The position numbers and the translations under genes were made by a program. Shown piece after piece: positions 17,961 through 26,330 of a stretch of DNA of 45,517 nucleotides. The notes beneath the pieces are model-generated. The model was given only the letters and a program-made list of their open reading frames with translations, searched no databases and had not been told where the DNA came from. Position 1 is the first letter of the stretch, and each line of letters begins with the position of its first letter. Origin of the DNA: Gammaproteobacteria bacterium (GTDB lineage Bacteria > Pseudomonadota > Gammaproteobacteria > GCA-001735895); the NCBI GenBank assembly GCA_014382695.1, contig JACNJF010000116.1:1-45517 (forward strand), given 5' to 3'.

Positions 17961-18986
17961 ATGAATTTCGCGAACGGAAAAACATTCAACGCACCGCTTA
18001 TAGACAGTATTCTGAACTATATGTCCGGTGAGTTGATTTTACGCCACTTTGGCAAATCCCTGCAGGCTCTGCTGGTACCTGCCGCAGCCTTCGGCATTTT
18101 TCTGCTGCTGTGGTCAGCCGGTGCACAAAACGTGCAAACCTCGCTCGGCCAGTTCCCTGGTCCAGCCAAAGTCTGGGAACAGGTTGAAGGACTTTATCTG
18201 GAGCATCAGGCAGAACGACTCAAGGAGGATGAATTCAATCAGCGCATGCAGGTACGTCTGGACAAGGCTAAAGCCTCCGGCAAATCACAGCAGCGGCTGG
18301 ATAAAATTTCAGCACGCAGCTATACCGGTGTACCCACATTCTTTGACCAGATTCTGACCAGCCTGATTACAGTGGCGACCGGGTTTATCATCGGTTCTAT
18401 TATCGCCATTCCGATTGGCATCGTGTGCGGCATGAGCCCGACCATCTATCAGGCGATGAATCCAATCATTCAAATCTTCAAGCCGGTGTCACCACTGGCC
18501 TGGCTACCACTGGTTACAATGGTAGTTTCTGCGGTGTATATCAGTGACGACCCCGTCTTCGACAAGTCCTTTCTGAACTCGGCGATTACGGTCACCCTGT
18601 GCTGTCTGTGGCCAACCGTGATTAATACCACCGTCGGCGTTTCCGGGGTTAATAAAGACTTGCTCAATGTCAGTCGTGTACTGCGCCTGAGCTGGTTCAC
18701 CAAAACCATCAAAATTGTTCTGCCCTCCGCCATTCCGATGATTTTCACCGGCCTCAGACTATCCCTGAGTATCGGCTGGATGGTACTGATTGCGGCAGAA
18801 ATGCTGGCACAGAATCCAGGCCTCGGAAAATTCGTGTGGGATGAATTCCAGAACGGCAGCTCAAACTCTCTGGCACGCATCATGGTTGCGGTACTCGCCA
18901 TCGGCATCATCGGTTTTATGCTCGATCGCGCCATGCTGATGGTTCAGCGCTACGCCAGCTGGGACAAAAACGCAGTTTTGCGTTGA
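17961..18986 (+). CDS. nrtB: Nitrate ABC transporter permease
   Basis: A 341-residue inner-membrane permease. The N-terminal membrane segment (LQALLVPAAAFGIFLLLWSAG) is followed by a charged, probably cytoplasmic or periplasmic insertion (about residues 60-110). The permease core follows with helices such as ITVATGFIIGSIIAIPIGIVCG. The EAA-like loop (NVSRVLRLSWFTKTIKIVLPSAIPMIFTGL) is the contact for the ATPase. The start at 17961 is preceded by a CTGGAGAA site and gives the usual N-terminus; an earlier in-frame ATG lies in poor context. It pairs with NrtA and the NrtC ATPase and is co-transcribed with them. Confidence 0.93.
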   Translation: MNFANGKTFNAPLIDSILNYMSGELILRHFGKSLQALLVPAAAFGIFLLLWSAGAQNVQTSLGQFPGPAKVWEQVEGLYLEHQAERLKEDEFNQRMQVRLDKAKASGKSQQRLDKISARSYTGVPTFFDQILTSLITVATGFIIGSIIAIPIGIVCGMSPTIYQAMNPIIQIFKPVSPLAWLPLVTMVVSAVYISDDPVFDKSFLNSAITVTLCCLWPTVINTTVGVSGVNKDLLNVSRVLRLSWFTKTIKIVLPSAIPMIFTGLRLSLSIGWMVLIAAEMLAQNPGLGKFVWDEFQNGSSNSLARIMVAVLAIGIIGFMLDRAMLMVQRYASWDKNAVLR

Positions 18987-19018
18987 TCCCGGATTAATGG
19001 AATTAGAGGAAATATAGT

Positions 19019-21166
19019 ATGAATAATTATCTCGATCTGAGCCATATCGGCATCACTTTTCCGACCGATAACGGTCCACTGAATGTTCTCAACGATGTCA
19101 ACCTTCAGGTCCAGCAGGGCGAATTTATTTCCCTGATCGGACATTCCGGCTGTGGTAAATCGACGGTACTGAATATTGTCGCCGGTCTGTTACAGGCCAC
19201 TACCGGTGGTGTATTGCTGGAAGGCAATGAAGTGCGTGACCCCGGTCCGGATCGCGCCGTGGTGTTCCAGAATCATTCACTACTGCCGTGGTTAAGCTCC
19301 TACGATAACGTTCGCCTGGCGGTGGATCAGGTGTTCAAAAAAACCAAATCGAAACAGGAACGCCACGACTGGACCCTGCACAATCTGGAGCTGGTGCATA
19401 TGTCGCATGCGCTGGATCTGCGTCCGGATGAAATTTCCGGTGGTATGAAACAGCGGGTCGGTATCGCACGAGCGCTGGCGATGGAACCCAAGGTACTGCT
19501 GATGGATGAACCTTTTGGTGCACTTGATTCCCTCACCAGAACCCATATGCAGGATTCATTGATGGAGATTCAGAGTCGTCTGAATAATACCGTGATCATG
19601 ATTACTCACGATGTGGATGAAGCCGTACTGTTATCCGACAGGATCATCATGATGTCGAACGGCCCCTCCGCCACTGTCGGTGAAATCCTCGATATCAATC
19701 TGGAACGCCCGCGAGACCGGCTCGCACTGGCAGAAGATCCAACCTACAACCACTATCGTGCAGAGGTCGTCAAATTCCTGCATGAACGCCATCAGAGTTC
19801 GTCCAGAAAAAATGATCCGGCGCCTAACAGGGTGTCCACCAATGTCGTCAGCTTACCCACCGGTTCGCCGGTTAGAGAAAAGACGCTGGATGGAAAACTC
19901 GAAAAAACCACCCTTTCCCTTGGCTTTGTCCCCTTAACAGATTGCGCACCACTGGTGATCGCCAAAGAAAAAGGTTTTTTTCAGCAACAGGGACTGAATG
20001 TAGAACTCTCACGCGAATCCTCCTGGGCCAATATCCGTGACAAGGTTTGCACCGGTATCCTGGATGGGGCACAGATGCTGGCCGGTATGCCGATTACCAG
20101 TGTAATGGATGAAAAACATTGCCAGCCGATGGTCACCGCCATGAGCCTCGACCTGAACGGTAATGCGATCACCGTGTCGAGTGAGCTGTATGGGCGCATG
20201 GTCGGCACCGGCGTCGAGGATATCGACACCCCGGCCGGCTCAGCACGCGCACTGAAACTGGTGATTGAACAGAACCGTCTGGCCAATCGCCCGCTGTTAA
20301 CCTTTGCCATGGTCTACCCCGAGTCATCCCATAATTACCTGCTCAGATACTGGCTGGCGGATGCCGGCATCGACCCGGATAACGACGTGCGTCTACGCGT
20401 CGTTCCGCCACCGCAGATGGTGAATTATCTGCGTGCCGGAATGATTGCCGGCTATTGTGTCGGTGAACCCTGGAACAGCTATGCCGTATCCGAAGGTATC
20501 GGCCGCACCCTGCTGACCAGCTATGACATCTGGAATAACCACCCGGAAAAGGTGTTTGCGGTCACCCGCAGCTGGGCCGAAAAGAATGCCAACACCCATC
20601 TGGCCGTGATCAGCGCACTGATTCAGGCCTGCCGCTGGCTCGATCAGGCGGAAAATCGGGCAGAAACCTGCCAGTTACTGAGTCAGGGACGTTATGTCAA
20701 TGCACCGCTAGATGTACTCGAAAAGTCCCTCAATGGCACGCTTAAAACCGGCACTCGGGATAGCTCGAAAGAGATCCCTGACTTTAATGTATTCCACCGT
20801 TATGCAGCCAATTTCCCATGGCGCTCACATGCCATCTGGTTCATTACACAGATGCATCGCTGGGGTCAGACCGACTGCTCGTTCAGCGCAAAGGATATCG
20901 CTCAATCGGTGTACCAGCCGGACATCTACCGTCAGGCAGCGCAATCGCTCGGACTCGGAGTTCCTCAGGAAGACTTCAAAACCGAAGGCAGCCATGCCCA
21001 AAGCTGGACGATTGAAACGGAGCTGGGAGAACTGACGCTGGGTGCCGACCGTTTTATGGATGGCCGCCTGTTTGATCCCGAACAGTCTGAACAGTACATC
21101 GATGGCTTCGAACTTAAAATGAACTCGGGCACGACCGCCACGGCTCTCAGTGAGCAGGCCGTATAG
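19019..21166 (+). CDS. nrtC: Nitrate ABC transporter ATPase fused to NrtA-like domain (NrtC type)
   Basis: A 715-residue protein with two parts. Residues 1-250 are an ABC ATPase: Walker A GHSGCGKST (41-49), signature ISGGMKQR (139-146), Walker B VLLMDEP (159-165) and switch H197 (MITHDVDEA). After a linker (about 250-300), residues 305-715 are a full NrtA-like binding domain ([46 protein letters not shown]) without a signal peptide, so it is cytoplasmic. This is the architecture of cyanobacterial NrtC, whose C-terminal domain regulates uptake. An AGAGGAAA site precedes the ATG. Because no separate NasS is present, this domain may also inform NasT; that is inference. Confidence 0.94.
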   Translation: MNNYLDLSHIGITFPTDNGPLNVLNDVNLQVQQGEFISLIGHSGCGKSTVLNIVAGLLQATTGGVLLEGNEVRDPGPDRAVVFQNHSLLPWLSSYDNVRLAVDQVFKKTKSKQERHDWTLHNLELVHMSHALDLRPDEISGGMKQRVGIARALAMEPKVLLMDEPFGALDSLTRTHMQDSLMEIQSRLNNTVIMITHDVDEAVLLSDRIIMMSNGPSATVGEILDINLERPRDRLALAEDPTYNHYRAEVVKFLHERHQSSSRKNDPAPNRVSTNVVSLPTGSPVREKTLDGKLEKTTLSLGFVPLTDCAPLVIAKEKGFFQQQGLNVELSRESSWANIRDKVCTGILDGAQMLAGMPITSVMDEKHCQPMVTAMSLDLNGNAITVSSELYGRMVGTGVEDIDTPAGSARALKLVIEQNRLANRPLLTFAMVYPESSHNYLLRYWLADAGIDPDNDVRLRVVPPPQMVNYLRAGMIAGYCVGEPWNSYAVSEGIGRTLLTSYDIWNNHPEKVFAVTRSWAEKNANTHLAVISALIQACRWLDQAENRAETCQLLSQGRYVNAPLDVLEKSLNGTLKTGTRDSSKEIPDFNVFHRYAANFPWRSHAIWFITQMHRWGQTDCSFSAKDIAQSVYQPDIYRQAAQSLGLGVPQEDFKTEGSHAQSWTIETELGELTLGADRFMDGRLFDPEQSEQYIDGFELKMNSGTTATALSEQAV

Positions 21167-21190
21167 TCCAGCCAACAGAATATTAACTTG

Positions 21191-21213
21191 CTGTCAGTAA
21201 TGAATGCTGACAG
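21191..21213 (+). other. Intercistronic hairpin between nrtC and nirB
   Basis: CTGTCAG (21191-21197) pairs with CTGACAG (21207-21213); a short GTTTT follows. It is too weak to be a full terminator but could cause partial termination or protect transcript ends between the transport and reductase genes. Confidence 0.4.
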
Positions 21214-21234
21214 GTTTTAAACACAGGTGAAAAG

Positions 21235-23664
21235 ATGAAACAAAAACTGGTTTTAATCGGTAATGGAATGGCAGGGTTACGCACCCTGGAAGAACTGTTA
21301 AAGATCAATGCAGAACTGTATGACATTAGCGTGTTCGGCTCGGAACCGCATCCTAACTATAATCGCATCATGCTATCGCCGGTGCTTGCCGGCGAAAAAA
21401 CCATCGATGATATCGTGCTCAACAGCCTCGACTGGTATCAGCAAAATAACATTGAGCTGATCACCGGCGACAGCGTCACTAAAATCGATCGCGTCAAACG
21501 CCAGGTACAGAGCGCATCCGGGCAGATCCGTCCTTACGATCGCCTGCTCATCGCTACCGGCTCGAACCCCTTTATTATCCCGATTCCCGGCGCTGACAAG
21601 AAAGGTGTGATCGGATTTCGTGATATCGCGGATGTCGACACCATGCTGGCAGCGGCAAAAACATCAAAAAATGCGGTGGTGATCGGCGGTGGACTGCTTG
21701 GCCTGGAAGCTGCGAATGGGCTGATGAAGAATGGCATGCAGGTTACCGTGGTGCATCTGCTGGATAGCCTGATGGAACGTCAGCTGGATAAACCGGCCGC
21801 CGCGCTGTTAAAAGCTTCGCTGCAGCAACGCGGTCTGAATTTTCTGATGGAAGCACAGACCGCAGCCATCCTAGGTGAGGACAAGGTCAGCGCCGTCCAG
21901 TTTGCAGATGGCTCTGAACTGGCCGCCGATCTGGTGGTGATGGCGGTCGGCATCCGCCCCAATATCGCACTCGCACAGCAGTCCGGCATCCATTGTGAAC
22001 GCGGTATCATGGTCAACGATACCATGCAGACCTTCGACCCAAAGGTTTATGCAGTCGGGGAATGCGTACAGCATCGCAACATCTGTTACGGACTGGTCGC
22101 TCCATTGTTTGAACAGGCCCGGGTGTGTGCTAATCATCTGGCGCAGTTCGGAATCGCACGCTATGAAGGCTCGGTGACGTCCACCAAGCTGAAGGTCACC
22201 GGCATCGATCTGTTCTCCGCCGGCGAATTCCATGAAGCCGAAGGCGATGAAACCCTGGTGTTGCAGGATCCGTCACAGGGCATCTACAAAAAGCTGGTAA
22301 TTCGCGACAACAAGATTAAAGGGGCCGTACTCTACGGCGACACGATGGATGGCACCTGGTATTTCCAGCTATTGCGAGAAGGCACTAACATCGCCGATTT
22401 CCGCAGCACCATTCTGTTCGGTCAACACGATCTGGGCGATGCCGGACACGGCGACAGCAAGGTACTGTCACTGTCTGATTCTGCTGAAGTGTGCGGCTGT
22501 AACGGTGTGTGCAAGGGCGACATCGTCAAGGCCATCAGCGAAAAAGGCCTGTTCACACTGGATGAAGTACGCGCTCATACCAAGGCTTCCAGCTCCTGCG
22601 GTTCCTGTACCGGTCTGGTGGAAGCGCTGCTCGCGCACACCGTCGGTGATGGCTACGATGCTGCACCGAGCAAGAAGCCACTGTGTAAATGTACCGATCA
22701 CAGCCATGACGATGTGATCCACGCGATCCAGAAACACCCGATCAAGGATATGCGCTCGGTATTCCAGCAACTTAACTGGAAAACCCCGGATGGCTGCGCG
22801 GCCTGTCGCCCTGCACTGAATTACTATCTGCTCGCGGCCTGGCCGGAAGAATATGTGGACGATGCCCAGTCACGTTTCATCAATGAACGCGCACACGGCA
22901 ACATCCAGAAAGATGGCACCTACTCGGTGGTTCCGCGCATGTTTGGTGGACTGGTTAAACCGAATGAGTTACGCGCCATCGCCGATGTCTGCGACAAGTA
23001 TCAGGTACCGGAAATGAAAGTCACTGGTGGTCAGCGTATCGACCTGTTCGGGGTCAAAAAAGAAGACCTGCCGCCGATGTGGAAAGATCTTTCAGCAGCG
23101 GGCTTTGTTTCCGGGCATGCCTATGGCAAGGCGATGCGTACCGTCAAGACCTGTGCCGGTGATACCTGGTGTCGCTTTGGCACCCAGAACTCAACCGGTC
23201 TCGGCGTGCAGCTGGAACATCTGACCTGGGGCTCGTGGATGCCGCATAAATTCAAACTCGCTGTTTCCGGCTGCCCGCGTAACTGTGCCGAAGCCACTAT
23301 CAAGGACTTTGGAGTGGTCTGTGTGGATTCCGGTTATGAACTGCATGTTGGCGGCAACGGCGGCATCAAGGTTCGCGTAACCGATCTGTTATGCAAGGTT
23401 GAAACCGAACAGGAAGTGCTCGAATACTGCGGTGCCTTTACCCAGAAGTACCGTGAAGAAGCGCATTATCTGGAACGTACCGCGCCCTGGGTTGAACGCG
23501 TCGGGCTGAGCACGATCAAGCAGGCTGTAGTGGAAGATGAAGCCCAGCGCAAGGTACTTTACGAACGCTTCAAGGTAAGCCAGAAGGTTTCCCAGATTGA
23601 CCCCTGGAAAGCGCGAGCCGAAGGCGGACAGGCGCATGAGTTTACCACGTTAAATATTGTCTGA
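21235..23664 (+). CDS. nirB: NAD(P)H nitrite reductase, large subunit
   Basis: An 809-residue cytoplasmic enzyme that, with NirD, reduces nitrite to ammonium using NAD(P)H. The FAD site (LIGNGMAGLRTLEELL) is at the N-terminus. The NAD(P)H site (VVIGGGLLGLEAANG) is near residue 145. Two BFD-like [2Fe-2S] segments follow (CGCNGVCKGDIV with CGSCTG, then CKCTDHSHDDV with CAACRP). The siroheme-[4Fe-4S] site has the Cx5C (TCAGDTWC, about 640-646) and Cx3C (GCPRNC, about 680-684) cysteines. All key residues are present and the length is normal. It is followed after 29 bp by nirD, and the pair lies inside the nrt-nas transcript. Confidence 0.96.
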   Translation: MKQKLVLIGNGMAGLRTLEELLKINAELYDISVFGSEPHPNYNRIMLSPVLAGEKTIDDIVLNSLDWYQQNNIELITGDSVTKIDRVKRQVQSASGQIRPYDRLLIATGSNPFIIPIPGADKKGVIGFRDIADVDTMLAAAKTSKNAVVIGGGLLGLEAANGLMKNGMQVTVVHLLDSLMERQLDKPAAALLKASLQQRGLNFLMEAQTAAILGEDKVSAVQFADGSELAADLVVMAVGIRPNIALAQQSGIHCERGIMVNDTMQTFDPKVYAVGECVQHRNICYGLVAPLFEQARVCANHLAQFGIARYEGSVTSTKLKVTGIDLFSAGEFHEAEGDETLVLQDPSQGIYKKLVIRDNKIKGAVLYGDTMDGTWYFQLLREGTNIADFRSTILFGQHDLGDAGHGDSKVLSLSDSAEVCGCNGVCKGDIVKAISEKGLFTLDEVRAHTKASSSCGSCTGLVEALLAHTVGDGYDAAPSKKPLCKCTDHSHDDVIHAIQKHPIKDMRSVFQQLNWKTPDGCAACRPALNYYLLAAWPEEYVDDAQSRFINERAHGNIQKDGTYSVVPRMFGGLVKPNELRAIADVCDKYQVPEMKVTGGQRIDLFGVKKEDLPPMWKDLSAAGFVSGHAYGKAMRTVKTCAGDTWCRFGTQNSTGLGVQLEHLTWGSWMPHKFKLAVSGCPRNCAEATIKDFGVVCVDSGYELHVGGNGGIKVRVTDLLCKVETEQEVLEYCGAFTQKYREEAHYLERTAPWVERVGLSTIKQAVVEDEAQRKVLYERFKVSQKVSQIDPWKARAEGGQAHEFTTLNIV

Positions 23665-23693
23665 TCATCAAACCCTATTATCGAGAACACATC

Positions 23694-24002
23694 ATGAGTA
23701 ACTGGAAACTAGTCACCACCTTAACCGATATACCTCAACTGGGATCACGTGTGATCAAAACAGCCACGATGAATATCGCCATCTTCCGTAACAGCGAAGA
23801 TCGGATATTTGCCATGAAAGACGAATGCCCGCATAAAAAAGGGCCACTGTCACAGGGAATCGTGCATGGCACTTCTGTGACCTGCCCGCTGCATAACTGG
23901 CGTATCGATCTGGCCAGTGGCGAAGCGCTCGGGCCGGATCAGGGCTGTACCAATACCTTCCCGGTCAAGATCGAGAATGGCCAGGTCTTTGTTCAACTAT
24001 AA
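23694..24002 (+). CDS. nirD: Nitrite reductase small subunit, Rieske type
   Basis: A 102-residue subunit with a Rieske-like [2Fe-2S] fold. The two ligand loops CPHKKGPLSQG (about residues 46-56) and CPLHNWRID (about 63-71) contain the full Cys-His pairs; many NirD proteins have lost these ligands, so this one could bind a cluster. It assembles with NirB. The ATG lies 29 bp after the nirB stop with a GAGAACA-type site. Confidence 0.93.
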   Translation: MSNWKLVTTLTDIPQLGSRVIKTATMNIAIFRNSEDRIFAMKDECPHKKGPLSQGIVHGTSVTCPLHNWRIDLASGEALGPDQGCTNTFPVKIENGQVFVQL

Positions 24003-24030
24003 ATCTCACTGCACTGCACAGGTCGCTCAC

Positions 24031-24051
24031 GCAACAGGCTTGCCCTGTTGC
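24031..24051 (+). other. Intercistronic hairpin between nirD and nasA
   Basis: GCAACAGG (24031-24038) pairs perfectly with CCTGTTGC (24044-24051) across a 5-nt loop. No T-run follows. It may mark an RNA processing or stabilisation point inside the operon. Confidence 0.4.
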
Positions 24052-24093
24052 TGAGTGTTGTCTCCAGCATAGTCCAGAAAGGTCTGAATTATT

Positions 24094-26298
24094 ATGTTAT
24101 TTGGAAGAACCAGTAAAAACCCGATAAAAATAGCCGACAAGGCAGTGGTTGAGTGGAAGTATGCGACCTGCGGCTACTGCTCAACCGGTTGCTCGATCGA
24201 AGTGGGGCTGAATAATGCAGGCAAGGCCGTATCATCGCGTGGCGTCGCGGATGCCGATGTGAATCGCGGCAAGCTGTGCCTGAAGGGTATCTTTGAGCAT
24301 GAACTGTTTGATTCGGCCGGTCGAGGAAAGGTGCCAAAGTATCGCAAACACTGGCACGATGAATGGAAGACCAGCGACTGGGACAGCACGCTGGATACCA
24401 CGCACGATGAAATTCGTCGCATTCAACAGACTTACGGGCGCGATGCCTTCGCGATCATTTCCACCGGACAGCTGCTGACCGAAGAGTTTTACACCCTCGG
24501 CAAACTAACCCGTGGACTGATCGGCACCAATAACTACGATGGCAATACCACCCTGTGCATGGCCTCGGCGGTGTCCGGCTATAAGCGTTCGTTTGGTTCC
24601 GACGGCCCTCCCGGCTGCTACGAAGACTTCGAGCATACCGACTGCCTGATCGCCTGGGGTTCCAATCTGCCGGAACAGCATCCGATCATCTACTGGCGCA
24701 TGAAAGAGGCGCAGGAAAAACGCGGCTTTCCGCTGATCGTAGTAGACCCGCGCGTGACCATGCTGGCCCAGTTTGCCGACATCCATCTGCCGATCACACC
24801 CGGCACCGATGTGGTGCTACAAAATTCCATGATGTATGTCATCCTCGATGAAGGCCTGCAGGATACGCGCTACATCGAAGCCAATACCAATGGGCTGGAG
24901 GAGCTGCGCGCCGAAGTCAGTCACTACGATCCAACCACTGCCGCCAAAATCTGCGGTATCGATGAAGATACGATTCGCAGTGTGGCCCGTTTATACGCCA
25001 ACGCAGAGGCTGCGATGCAGATCTGGACCATGGGCATCAACCAGTCAACGCATGGTTCTGACGGCGTGGTCGGGATCAATAATCTATCGCTGCTATGCGG
25101 CAACATCGGTAAGCCCGGTGGCACCAGCCTTTCGATTACCGGTCAGTGTAATGCGATGGGCACGCGTGAATGGTCATCCTGCTCCGGTCTGCCAAACTAT
25201 CGCCAGCTGGAGAATGCGCAGGATCGTAAGGACATCTCAGAATTCTGGAATATCGATGAAGACTTCCTGCCCCAAAAACGCGGCATGTTCCAGACCGATA
25301 TCTACCACGCGATCGAAGCTGGCCTGATCAAGGGCCTGTGGCTGATCGCCACCAACCCGCTGTCCTCGCTGCCCAATTCGGAGCGGGTACGGCGTGCAAT
25401 GCAAAAACTCGAATTCTGCGTAGTGCAGGACTGCTACGAAGATACCGAAAGTGCACAGTATGCGAATGTATTTTTGCCCGCTGGTACCTGGGCGGAAAAA
25501 GAAGGCGTGATGACCAACACCGAACGCCGCATCAACCTGATCAACCCGATTGCGACACCACCCGGTGATGCCAAAGCCGATCTGTGGGTATTCAACCAGA
25601 TGGCCAAACGTTTTAATACCGACGGCAAGGTCAGCTTCCCGGACAAAGCCGCCGATATCTTTCTGGAAATGGCATCTATCTCGAAAGGCCGACTGGCCGA
25701 TATCTCCGGCATGAGCCATGCATTGCTGGAACAGCACAGAGGTATCCAGTGGCCCTATACCGAACAGCAGTTAAACGACAAACAGCCCCCACCACAGGGC
25801 GGCAAGCGCCTGTATACCGAAGATGGTACGTTCCGTTATGCCGATGGCAGGGCCAAACTGATTCCACTGCCGTTTATCGATAACAACGAAGTGCCGGATG
25901 AAAAATTCCCGATCTGGCTGAATACCGGACGCCTGATCGAACACTGGCACGGACGCACCAAAACCGGAAAGATCGGTAACAACAATAAATACAGCCCGAT
26001 ACCGTTCGTTGAGATCAACCCCGATCTGGCGGCCGAACTAGGAATCCAGCGCGGCGAATATATCCGTCTGGTGTCACGTCGTTCGGATGCCGTGGTGATG
26101 GCAACACCAACCCACCGCGTACCCAAAAACATGGTTTTTCTGCCGTTTCATTTTCACGACTGCGCCAACCGTCTGACGCTGGGACTGTTAGATCCTCACT
26201 CCAGACAACCGGCCTTTAAACAATCTGCAATCCGTATCGAAAGTCTGGCAGACCAGAAAGCCGCCGCCCGACTGAGCATGGAAATGCGCTCATTTTGA
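24094..26298 (+). CDS. nasA: Assimilatory nitrate reductase, NarB/NasA type
   Basis: A 734-residue molybdopterin oxidoreductase that reduces nitrate to nitrite. A [4Fe-4S] cluster is bound by C26, C29, C33 and C62 (CGYCSTGC, then GKLCLKG). Molybdopterin-binding segments such as GSNLPEQHP, VVDPRVTML and NCGNIG-like LLCGNIGKPGG follow, and a C-terminal dinucleotide-binding domain contains LNTGRLIEHWH. No Tat signal is present, so it stays in the cytoplasm. It lacks the C-terminal BFD domain of longer NasA enzymes and so resembles the ferredoxin-dependent NarB class in length. The next gene, 32 bp downstream, is a FeS-membrane fusion that is the likely electron donor. Confidence 0.93.
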   Translation: MLFGRTSKNPIKIADKAVVEWKYATCGYCSTGCSIEVGLNNAGKAVSSRGVADADVNRGKLCLKGIFEHELFDSAGRGKVPKYRKHWHDEWKTSDWDSTLDTTHDEIRRIQQTYGRDAFAIISTGQLLTEEFYTLGKLTRGLIGTNNYDGNTTLCMASAVSGYKRSFGSDGPPGCYEDFEHTDCLIAWGSNLPEQHPIIYWRMKEAQEKRGFPLIVVDPRVTMLAQFADIHLPITPGTDVVLQNSMMYVILDEGLQDTRYIEANTNGLEELRAEVSHYDPTTAAKICGIDEDTIRSVARLYANAEAAMQIWTMGINQSTHGSDGVVGINNLSLLCGNIGKPGGTSLSITGQCNAMGTREWSSCSGLPNYRQLENAQDRKDISEFWNIDEDFLPQKRGMFQTDIYHAIEAGLIKGLWLIATNPLSSLPNSERVRRAMQKLEFCVVQDCYEDTESAQYANVFLPAGTWAEKEGVMTNTERRINLINPIATPPGDAKADLWVFNQMAKRFNTDGKVSFPDKAADIFLEMASISKGRLADISGMSHALLEQHRGIQWPYTEQQLNDKQPPPQGGKRLYTEDGTFRYADGRAKLIPLPFIDNNEVPDEKFPIWLNTGRLIEHWHGRTKTGKIGNNNKYSPIPFVEINPDLAAELGIQRGEYIRLVSRRSDAVVMATPTHRVPKNMVFLPFHFHDCANRLTLGLLDPHSRQPAFKQSAIRIESLADQKAAARLSMEMRSF

Positions 26299-26330
26299 AT
26301 CCCTGCAACCGCTAACCAGACAATACAATT

